Shown piece by piece: positions 33,301-45,300 of a DNA stretch of 64,000 bases; within the stretch, counting starts at the first letter, position 1; every line of letters starts with the position of its first letter. Under the pieces are notes generated by a model. The model ran no database searches and had not been told where the DNA came from. It saw only the letters and a list, made by a program, of their open reading frames with translations. The stretch lies in NCBI GenBank assembly GCA_024734495.1, contig JALMQS010000099.1:102702019-102766018 (forward strand), written 5' to 3'. This stretch comes from Forficula auricularia (taxonomy: Eukaryota; Arthropoda; Insecta; Dermaptera; Forficulidae). A program made the translations under genes and the position numbers.

Positions 33301-36300
33301 GCACGTTTCACAAATCACGGTCCGAAAATTAAACGAATTGAACGTCGAAGTTCTGCCTCACCCCCCATACTCCCCAGACCTCTCGCCAACCGACTAGCTT
33401 TTCAAGCACTTCGATAACTTTCTCACCGGTAGAACCTTGGCCAATCAGGACCAGGCAAAAACGGCCTTCGTCTACTTCATCGAATCCCGAGCACCCAATT
33501 TTTATGCTGACGGAATAGACTTGTGTTATGTTGGCAAAAGTGCACTGATTCAAATGGAGCTTATTTCGATTAAATTGGATAAGTATTCACTGAGATATTA
33601 CAGTTTAAAGTAGACGCATAAAAACTGACAAAACTTTGGAAACAATCTAATATATCGAATTTTCAGGCAATAAATAATCCCCTCAATCAAATCAATCAAT
33701 CAAAATAAAAATTTTGGGCGTAAAGAGGGGGCTATATACATATATTATATATATATATGTCTATATAAGAAAAAACATAAATAAAATTAGATAAATAAAA
33801 ATCGCATAGATATAATTAAATCCCGAAGATAGTATTCAAATTAACCTTGACCTAAAAAACACCAATTTTGACATTATTGTATCAAAAAAATAAACAACAT
33901 GAATTCTTCAAAATATGAAATTAAAAAATTTTAAATATTATTTTTTTACCATAATGAGAATTTTATTAATTTTTTCTCTTAAATATTTATTTTTTTAGTA
34001 TATTAATTTTATCGTATATAATTTATATTTTTCATATTTATCATTGTTTTCTCCGTTTAAATTGATCTATCTTAAATCTTTTCCCTTTTGAAACGAGGAT
34101 TGGCGAAATCAAATATATTTTAGAGTAATAGCTAAAAAAGTTAGCAGATTCTTAAACTAGTCCTTCTAATTTTCGCCAATAACAAAATATAATTTTTTAA
34201 TTAAATTAGAGAATTAAGAAAAAATTGTATTATAGACAAAAGGATAAAGCGGAATTTTATAATTTATAATAATAATTTACATATTATTATTTTTAAGGTA
34301 GTTGTTTTACCATATGGGTTTTCTTAGGATTTGTTTGAAATTTAGACCGATTATTATTTAAATACTTCTGCATCGATTGGTGGCAAAAGAAATTTATGAA
34401 CAATATAGTTCCGGAGATATTAAATTCTAATAGATTTTTTCAGACTCTTATACATTGCACTATACGGGATATTGGAAAGTTTATATACATATTTATTATA
34501 ATTAAGAAACTCTTCTTACCATTGTTATAAAAAACTAAACCAACATTAAACAATAACTAATACATTTTTTAAGAAAATTTTAATTCATACACAGTTTCTG
34601 AGATAATATGTAATGAATAAATAATGAAAAATGTATAATGAAAAATTTACACTAAAAATAAACTGGCAACAACGCATATATTTAACCTAAAAAGTGGATT
34701 AAATTTACTACTTTTATTGATGTTTTTTCGTTTCAGCCATTGTCGCAACAGCTTTTAATCGTTTATTAAGAACTTTTTGATTTATAAATCTCCCTTTATA
34801 ATGTACTTTATCTTAAATTTCTATGATAAAATATATACAAGTCAGACAGTGTTGCCATGTCAAACGAGAACGGGATTGGCTAGAAGTGGTACATAAACAG
34901 TAAAAAGTTTTGGGCTTATGAATTATGAATCCTTATTGTTCTATATACTCTTATTATTAACTTTTTGCTAGTATTGTCGCGAAACAACTACCTTAAATTA
35001 AGTGGATATCGATGAGGCAGCCCAAAATAAGAAGATAATTTACACTATCTTTCCATTCATAAAACCGACGTTTCGGAGGCTATTCCCTCCTTCTTATGGG
35101 TTTTGAAAAGTCAGTGAAGGAAATCCAATGCGACATTCCCCTCTGTCTTTCAGTGGCAGTAACAATAAAATATTGTATTTCATTCTCAGCAGAATTATAA
35201 TGTAGTAATAATATAATATAATTCTGCTGAGAATGAAATACAATATATTATTGTTACTGCCACTGAAAGAGGAGACAGAGGGGAATGTCGCATTGAATTT
35301 TTTTCACTGACTTTTCAAAATCCCGAAGGAGGGATTAAGCCTCCGAAACGTTGGTTTTATGAATAAAAAAGATAGTGTAAATTATCTTTTTCTTATTTTG
35401 AACTGCCTCTTCGATATCCACTTAATTCACTTATCAGTCCGTCAAAAAAAAATACTCCAACTACCTTAAATGTTTAAATTTACAAAAATAATTATTTAAT
35501 AAAGCATCTGGGTCTTTGGATTATAGGATTAGATTTTCTGAATAATTATAATTACTTATCAATCCAATAATTAATCTAAAAGATACTTGCGTGAATATCT
35601 AGCTGAAAATATTCCCATATACCATATATCATTCATACATACTTTGTGCAAAGGCTTTTTTACCATTTTCTTCATTGACATATGGTGCCCGGGTAGTTGG
35701 TCCAGAACGATCAGTACGAGTCATTCCCCGAATGTTGGCTGCTCCTCTTCGTGGTCCTCCAGCACCTCTACCCCCTTGGCCCATTCCAAAACCGCCGCTG
35801 ATATTTGCAGCAGTTGTAGAAGATGTAGTTTCTCGCTGTTCAACTGGTCTCATTGTTGGTGGCTAGAAAAAATAATAAAATTAATTAAAAGAATGCTCAG
35901 TAAAAACAATTTTAAATTAATTTTAAACCTTAAAAGAGGAGCTCGTCATTTTATATAACATGTCTTCATGAAAAATATTCTTATTTATAATGTCACAATT
36001 TTCATAATCGTAGAGCCACTATTCCAAGGGAAAAATAATTATAAATAGAATAAAAACTAATTTGAAAAATTTGATTTTCAAGTATAAAAAGAATTTAATA
36101 GACTAAAATTTTCTAAGAGCTAAAGTAGAAATAATAATAAATAAATAAACTCACTGGACTGGTGGTTGCTGGTTTTGATGTCGTTGTATGAATGGCCGAT
36201 GCTGAGGCACCAGATTTCACTGAAGTTGCATAAGTCTTGGGTTCATTTGCGGTTACTAAAATTTAAAAATAAAATATTATTATTGAGAAATTTACTTAAC

Positions 36301-39300
36301 TTAATATAATTTCAAAAGAATTAGTTTATATTTATTATTTCTATTTAAAATAAATAAATAAAATAAAAAGTCAAAGGTTATATAATTTGTAAATCTATTA
36401 TATATATCATAGAGTAATTACATATATTATAATAAATTGTCACGTTCTGATGTGGCCATCCACTTGACTTTACCATACACTTCTGGTTGAGTTTGGTACA
36501 AGGGGCTAGATTTTAATTTTTTGATCCTACAACCCCCCCCCCCCCATTTTGAGCGATTAGTTTTTTTCATTTTTAGTCTTCTGGTAGCCCGCTTATAATA
36601 TGTATACAAAATTTGGTTCAATGGCCTAGGTTTTTATTTTTTGAGCCCCCCCCCCCATTTTGGCGCCAGAAAAAAAATATTTTCGTTTTTATTTTATAGT
36701 ATATTTAATTTTCTTGTTTTTTTTTTAGTTTGAAAATATTATAATTTTAAATTTTAACCCCCCTCCCCCTTCAATTTTGGGTCGATATGCATCAAAACTA
36801 CGTGTGAAATTCGGTTTTGATATTTACACTAGTTTTTGAGCTAGGTCGTCCACAAAAATTTGGTAACGCACAGACTAACAGACATTTTGACAAAACAGTT
36901 ATTATCTCGAAAATTTCGATGTTCACTTATTAGAGCTTTTTTGTAGACCGAAATGCCATGGTTTCGCCCAATTTTTTAAATCAAAATAGTTTGTCATTTT
37001 TGAGATATTTCGAAAAAAAAGAATAAAAAAAAAACAACACTTGACCATACCCTGTATAGTAAAGTAATAAAAGAGGAAGATTGTGACGAGTTTGTTATAC
37101 ACTACGATGCCCTTTGATCGATCTAACCAAATTTTTAACTTCAAAAAATACGATTGGGTATCTAAAGGAGAAATAGGGTAACATGGCTAAGTCAAAGTAA
37201 AGATGTTATTCTTCTTAAAGTGCCATATCAGGTCTCCCTGATGTTTCGGCTCCTCTCCACATATATCTGTGCTGAGTGTGTTTAGCTGTTTTTACACAGA
37301 TATACAGGACCTACTTTTTAACGCCGGTTCCGAACGGCTAGTTTGGAGAGGTTACTAGGCAATTATACTCTTGGTAGGTTGCCATTGCTTTCCAAGAGGA
37401 GGCGAGTGCAAATATCTGATCTGCCGAGACTCAGCTCGAACCAGCGTATTTCAGGCCACCGGCCCGACACTCTAACCACTGACCCACAGTCGCCTGTGTT
37501 ATAAAAAATCTAAATTATTATACTTAAAATCTCAGAAACTGAAGATAGTAGATCTTTAGTAAGAAATGTCTTTGTTTAAAAGAGCAGGTTAGTGTCAGGT
37601 ACCATCGAGGTTTAAAAAATTGAAAGTTTTTTTAATCGAAATTTGTTAATTTTTAGTCAGATTTGGTTATTTGTTATTATTATTTATTGACCAAGACAAG
37701 AACAGCGGCCACAGGTTTCAAGGAGCGAAGCGATTATAAAGTAATATTTATTTATTTTTAGATATTTGTTTTCGTTTAAAGGCAATCTAACTCTTGTATA
37801 TTTCTACAGCAAATTATCAGTTTTTATATCCGAATGAGGTGGGTGAGTTGTCGGAATTTTAACTTGTTTATTTATAAAATTGCCAATCTCTTCGTTTTAT
37901 TCGGCGTAAATTCTCAGCTTTTCGCGACCTTTCCATTATCAAGTCCATAGGTCAAATAATCTCTTAAAAAATGTGATTATGATAAAGGCTGAGAAAACTT
38001 GGAGAAATCGTGCCGAATAATAAAATGATAATAAAAAGAAGCAAGATCATTTTGAATTCATTTAAATAATTACCAGGTTCGGGTTGAAGATCTTCTTCTT
38101 GTTTAATTGGTGATTCTACTATCTCTTCATCAGCAATTTCAATTTCCTCCTGTTCTGGAGTAACTGGCTCTGGTTCAACTGGAATTGTTTCTGATGGTTG
38201 TTGTGGAACAGTAGGAGCTGGGACTTGTGGAGGTATTTGTTGGGTGGTATTCAAGGTAGTTGGTGGTTGAAGAGGGACTTGGGGCTGCTGTTGAGGTGGT
38301 GGAACCACAGGAACAAGGGCTGGTGCTCCTGGCTGAGTGGTTGGAGAAGCCGGCTGCTGAGTTTGAATGGCAGCATTGGCTCCAGGTACTACTTGCTGAG
38401 AAATTAGATGAGGAGGGGCAACAGATGGCACAATTGGAGTAGCTGGGGCAGCAGTAGGCAATTGTGGAGCCACAATCTGAGTTTGAAGAACTTCATCGGT
38501 ATGAGCAGAGCCATTGATGAGAGGAAGTTGGGGCGGAGCTTGAAGCACAACATTAGTGGTTGGTTGGACAGTTGGAGGAGGTACAGGGGTTACGGCTTGA
38601 GCAGGAGCAATGTTGGTTTGATTAGCCAGGGGGGAGGTATTGTTGTAGTATCCCATTTGTTGCGGCAACGGTTGACTCTGAAAATGAAAATTTATGTTAT
38701 AATGACTAAACTAAACAATGATTTTAAATATTCATTAAAAATGATAGCAATTTTTTTGAGAAATTAGAAAATACTTTAAAAAAATAACACTTAAAATGAA
38801 AGGTACTTACATATTAACGCCACCGCAGCTACAGATTTGGCGGTTTTTAAGCGCCGCTACTGACGTCGGATTCTTTTAGAAAATGAATATTAATTAAAAA
38901 ATAATTAGTAAATACCCAAAAAAATTCGAATATGTAAAAGTCGTTGCCGGTTCGGTTAAGATATATTCAGATCGGCTCGTATATCTTCATTTCGGGCTGG
39001 CATTTAGGCTATTAGTTGGCTAACGCCTAAAAACCAACCCGTAATGAAGTTAGACGAGCCGAACCGAGCCGAACTGAATATATCTTAACCGAACCTTCCA
39101 AAGTTTGTTCGAGAACCCATTTTTTTATCTAAATGAACCGAGATGATGAAACCTATGAAAAGTTCTAAAAGTGAAAATTGCCAACGCCCACTGACGCTCA
39201 CTTGAAACAATTTGAGACATCACAGTCCATAAACTCAATTTCAGTTCTAATTTGTACTTTAAAATTTTATTTGTAGCTGCGGTGGGTGGCGTTAATAGGT

Positions 39301-42300
39301 AAGTACCAAATGAAATTTTCCAGGTTATAATAACCCAACTTAACAATGATTTTAATTAAAATTAGAAGATATTTTTAAATGTGTATATACCTGAGGAGGA
39401 CATGAATCAGAATGAGTTGGTTCAAGTTGATCATGAACTTCATCATCACCATCCGAACGGACAGAATCATGTTCTAACTCATCATCGCCAAGCATGTCTT
39501 GATAACGAAATATGTCATTATGAACGTAGTACTTTTTAGGAGATTGGGCAGCAAGAACGAAGGTCTGAGTAAATCGGCGCATTGGTTGTCCACTATTAGA
39601 CAACTCTCCAGTAACTTGAACGACAATGCCATTTCCCAGGGTAGCCTGTGTTTAAAACAAAACAAAAGAAAAAAAATTAATAAATAACGTAAAAGAAAAT
39701 CTATGATAACATTTCTGGCTAGGGCCTGATTTTTGTTTAAGAATAAAAACTTTTTTCTCAAATACAATAATTTATATATCGTCGCGTTAGTAAGAAATCT
39801 TCACTTTAAAGAAAATGAAATTTTTCTGTCGTCTATTAGAATAACATTTAATTAAATAAATTTGCATGTGTCAATTATCAGTGACTAGTCAACCAATATA
39901 TCGTCGGCTTAGGGCCAGTTGTATGTCGGTTGGTAAAGTCTTTTATAAAAGTTGACAAAGGTAAAACCTTAGAATTCACCTTGTGCCCAGCGGGATGGCC
40001 AATCAGATGAAAGTGCGTGTCATCTGATTGGCCACCCGGCTGGGCGCAAGGTGAATTCTAAGGTTTCACCCTTTGTCAAGGTCTAAAAAGAGTTTACCAA
40101 CCTACATACAACTGGCCCTAAGGCGACGATATTATACTTGTGAATCAAAAAACTAAAGTTTGTCTTCAAAAAATAAGTTTTTCTTCTCTCTTGTAAAATT
40201 TTCTAAAATGCAGATAGGTAGTTTTTTAGCAAGGTGGCTATATCTAAAAATATTTGATATCGGTTGCTAAATGTACCACATTTTCAAAAAGAAGTAAAAT
40301 TTTAACTCTTTTCCTGGCTCCTTGTGGTGAATTTATTTGTCATTTAAGAGCTCATAAACTAATGTCATTTTATTTTCAGTAGATAAAAATTAAATGTTGA
40401 ATATTGTTTTTTTAATATATTATATATATTATTTACTTATGTAAAAGTGCATTTGATTACTATCAACGGAACAAGAGAAATGTAATTTTTTCTTTTAAAA
40501 GATTTAACTAAGCTTCTGGATTAACTAGCATAAGATTGATAATTCACAAAAATAATATCAAGTCTACTTCAGATATTGAAAATTTTACAAAGGATATAGA
40601 ATTAGAGTGGGTTTGAATTAAGAAATTAAAAATGTTAGTTAAAAATTTTTTAGAAAGTAAACTTTTAATTTGAAAATTTAACATTTTCTTTAAGGTAGTT
40701 GTTTCGGGACAATACTAGCAAAAAGTTAATGCTAGAGTATATAGAACAGACAATAAGGATTCATAATTCATAAGCCCAAAACTTTTTGCTGTTTATTTAC
40801 CGATTCTAGCCAATCCCGTGCTCGTTTGACAAATCTGGCACCATTGTAAGAGATTGAATATTTTTATATTAAAATGACAGATAAAATACATTTTAAATTT
40901 CTATAAAAATCGTTTTTGTTATTTTTTAACAAATTAAATCAACGCCTACGTTACACCTTATGAAAATTATAATTTTGAAAAAATCTAGGGGATACATCTT
41001 TCGCTGATTAAATAAATGCGCTGTTGCCAAATTGTTTTTAGTATAAATTTTTTTTATACATTTTTGATTATTCATTATTATTTCAGAAACTGTGTTGTAA
41101 TTATGAATCAAAATTGTCTTAAAATATGTATTGGTTATGATGTGATATTAAGATTTATACTCTTAGGTTTTTTATTGTTGTAAAATTTATTGAGTAAATA
41201 AATAATTAACTAGAATCCACGATTCTATTCTATATGTAACCGATTCTAGCCAATCCCGTGCTCATTTGACAAATCTGGCACCATTGTAAGAGATTGAATA
41301 TTTTTATATTAAAATGACAGATAAAATACATTTTAAAGGTCGATTTATTTCTATAAAAATCGTTTTATTTTTTAACAAATGTAATCAACGCCTACGTTAC
41401 ACCTTATGAAAATTATAATTTTGAAAAAAATCTAGCGCATGCGGCCTTTATACTTCTTTCCCTGGTTAAATAAATGCGTTGTTGCCAAATTGTTTTTAGG
41501 GTAAATTTTTTTCATTATTTATTCATTATTATCTCAGAAACTGTGTTGTAATCTATGAATAAAAATTGTCTTAAAATATGTATTGGTTATTGTTTAATGT
41601 TGGTTTAGTTTTTTATAACAATCGTAAGAAGGTTTCTTAATTATAATTAAATATGTATGTAAATTTTCCGACATCCCGTATAGTGGCATTGTTAAAGAGC
41701 GTGAAAAACTCTTTATTTGGAATTTAATATCTCCGGAACTATATTGTTCATAAAATTCGTTTTGCCACCAATCGATGCAGAAGTATTTAAATAATAATCT
41801 GTCTAAATTTCAAAAATATCCTAAGAAAACCCATTTGAAGGAACAACTATCTTAAAATTTTTTTATATTTTAAACTTATCAGAATATTAAGATAGGTTTG
41901 AAATGACTTAATTTTTATTATTATTAATAATATAATAAAATTCAGGAAATTTAATATAAATAAAATATATGATAAGATGGCAAAATTACCTGAGAATCAA
42001 CCTGACTGATCTTTGCATGGCAATCCCGAAAGTTCAATTGCTGGATTTTTTGATGAATCTGCTTTTGACCAACAACAGGGTTGCTCTCTCTATTCGGAGC
42101 ATCTAATCCTCCATGGACAAATGATGAATTATTGTTATAAAATCTAAAAAATAAAAAAATAATAATTATTAAAAACAATTTTATTTTAGAGTTTCAAACA
42201 GAACCAGTAAAATATTGATAAATGCATTATTCCTATAGTTAACTATTAATTGGAAATCACAAAGATTAAGATTATTATATATTGAATAACCAATGTTTCT

Positions 42301-45300
42301 GGAGATATCTCAGACATGATTACATATATGTATTTAGGTGGTCACTCTTTATTTTTCTGATTTCTTCCCATTCGCTTGAATTATTAAGTAAAATAATTTT
42401 TTTTAATAAAATCCAGGCTGTTCTCATTTCCCAAATGTATAGTATAACCAGAGGGATGAACCGCGACTTAATAACGTGTACACCTACTTCCACTTCCATA
42501 TCCAAGTAGAAGACAAGTGATGAAGGAGCATTATCTAATGAATTCTAAAATAATTCCACATAATTCCAAAGACGGTGTACACCTAATTCCAATCCCGGTT
42601 CACCTCCTCGGTATAACCAATCAGTAATGAAACATAGCAATTTGGATAAATATTTAAATAGTAATAAATAAAATATATTTTCTATAATTTTTTTTAATTA
42701 GAAATTTGTGAGTTCAATGCTGATTGTTATATAGTGAGAAACCATATATATAATCAGAGAAAATCGAAAAATCTGAGATTTGTTTAAGAGTGTTTATTTT
42801 CAATGCAGAGTGGCATCTTGAGCTAATTCTATCTAATGTTTATTCTCATGTGTCTAGCAAAGATCTTTTGAGAATATACTTATTTACTAACTATATTATT
42901 TTTTGTTGATGATAAAGAAAATTGATCATTAAAATCATGCCTCAACAACATTAATAAAAATTTTAAATGGCAACTTAAATTATTTATGAAAATTTAAATG
43001 ATAAAACCGATCAAAGAAGCAAATGAATATTATCGGGCCATCAGTTCAGATTTTTTTGTACTTTAGACCAGACTAGAGTTGTGTAGAAGGTATTTTTAGA
43101 TTGGTTTTGATATCTCTGATGAATGATTATAATTATGTTATAAACGGTTTAATGAAAAAATGAATAGTAGGCTCAGTTTTATTTAAAATAAATTTATTTC
43201 TATATATCTAAATTTTTTGAGGATACAATTCTCTTTTAAATAGGTGTTAGTTTTTTCTTTTTTGACAAAAAATTTAAAATTTTAAGGAAATTATAAAGGA
43301 AAATATAAAAGATAAAAATGTATTTTTTGTCAAAAAAGAAAAAACTAACACCTATTTAAAAGAGAAAAAATTTAGATATATATAAATAAAAAATTCTCAG
43401 AATGAATGAAAAAATTAATAATATAGAGGTTAAAAATAAAAAATTTAAGAACTTATAATTGGAAGGTATATGATTTTGAATATACAATGGATCTCGCAAA
43501 ATAAAGAAAAATAAAAGATAAAAATGTGTTGTTTTTTTGTCAAAAAAGAAAAAAACTAACACCTATTTAAAAGAGAATTGTATCCTCAATAAATTTAGGA
43601 ATATATAAATAAAAAATTCTCAGAATTAATCAAAAAACTAAATTTATTTCATTTTCTATGGCGATTTTATAGGTAAGTTCGAAAAATAAAAAGAAATTGA
43701 GTGATTTTTTTCAATTAAGGAGTAAAATGAGTTTTTATTATTTTAAAATGACTTATTTTGAAAAATCTTATAGGCATATAACATAAAGATTTTAAAATAA
43801 ATTCGTGTCATTTTTCAAAAGAACTTAAGCAAAATGATTGGGAAACCAATTATAAAAGTAATGGAAAAAATGGTTGTATAACTTAACTTTTCTTTAATAA
43901 GATTTTTTATACATTTTTTCATGATTTAAAAATATATTATTGAAATATTTAAGGATTCGATATCGGGTGTTAGTAAAATATTGATTATGATATGATTAAA
44001 GCAACTGCGTAATAACCGATTCAGAGACACCAAACAAATCGAACCATCCAATTGGATTATTTCTGGCTTAGGGACTAGAACACATTGGCTTGCCTCTATT
44101 TTTCCTCAAATATACCCCCATATATATATATATAAATATATTACTTATATTTTTCACAAATGCAAGAGTAATTGGTAAAATATGATTAATAATAATCAAT
44201 AAAAATTCTGACTGCAAACCGCATTTTGCTTATTCCCCATTAATAAAAACAAATCAACATTAAAAAAAAATAGTAAGGTCTCTCCTTAAGTTGAAACTAA
44301 ACGTATTTCTAATGCTTCAATGTTTAAAAAATTTAATGCAAATGAACCATTCAAAACAAGTTAGCATTTTCTTCTTGAACTATCTATTTTTAATATAATG
44401 TTTGACCATTAAAAAAATGGCGTTTAGTTTCGACTTAAAAGGCCCTGAAGTTGATTAAATTAAAAGTAAATTTATTTCTTGACTTGAATTGAAAAGTAAA
44501 TTTATTTCTTTGCATTGTTACGTTATGTTTATAAAAATTTTGACGTTAGGATCTTTACACAAATTTATAAACTTTTCTTACAGACACAAAGAGAAACAAA
44601 GAGGTTGTCCTCTGCTTGATGCAAATAAACATATACACATATATATCAAGATGATATATCTTTCTTACAGACATTAGATTTTAATAAAAATGATAGACAA
44701 TAAAGAGCATGGAAAATGGGACTATATATAAGCTATATAATGAAAATCAGAATCTTTTTTGAAAAAGTGATAAAAAAACCCTCAAAATGTGTATATCTAT
44801 CTGGTGGATCGATTAGATGAGAATCAGAACACTTTGCTGTGATCTCGAGCTAATATCTATTTTGTTTATTGGGCCTCCGAGGAGCGGGCCGCCTCTTACA
44901 AAGATAATAGTTCATTACACAAACTTCACACTTTCAGCTTCAGAACAAATTAATTCAGATTCAGAGCGGGTGGATGAGAGAGCCAGGATTAATCCTGACT
45001 CACATTTCTTTTTTTTTGTATTTACAATTAATAATCATACGCCACCCGCTCTATATGTTCTTCTGCTGAAAGTGTAAAAATTAAGGAGGGATCCCCTCAT
45101 CGCCCTATATGTCAAATTATTTATAATTTTAAGTTTTAAATTTAATTTCCCTGAAAATTACAGTTTTTAAGTTATTACCAGAGATCGGATTTTTATGAAT
45201 TTGCATCCTTTTTTCTAAGCAGTTGACCAAAATCTTTCCAAATTAGTGCATTTGCATTGAAACCCAATTTTATTTTGCAATTTGTGGATAAATATTTTGA

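Larger units (their letters stand above)
32133..33650 (+). mobile_element. mariner element, broken, in rasputin intron 6
   Basis: TIRs TTAGGTTGTTTCAAAGTTTT and, inverted, TTAGATTGTTTCCAAAGTTT; TA target at 32131-32132 and 33651-33652. Antisense to rasputin. Confidence 0.95.
34999..35443. mobile_element. hammerhead-bearing fold-back P1
   Basis: The arms share TAAGTGGATATCGATGAGGC, AAAATAAGAAGATAATTTAC, GTCAGTGAAG and CTGCTGAGAATGAAATACAA. Centre near 35212. It has a hammerhead-like motif in each arm and a terminal GAACTG...CAGTCC hairpin (35400-35440). It is inserted directly at the end of family C copy 1 (AACTACCTTAAAT recurs at 35459). Confidence 0.85.

Noticed and set aside
37200..37300. 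GGAGCCGAAACATC in the SINE body as a hammerhead
   Set aside because: A two-pair stem II can be drawn, but the expected CTGANGA box reads ATATATG and stem I does not pair.
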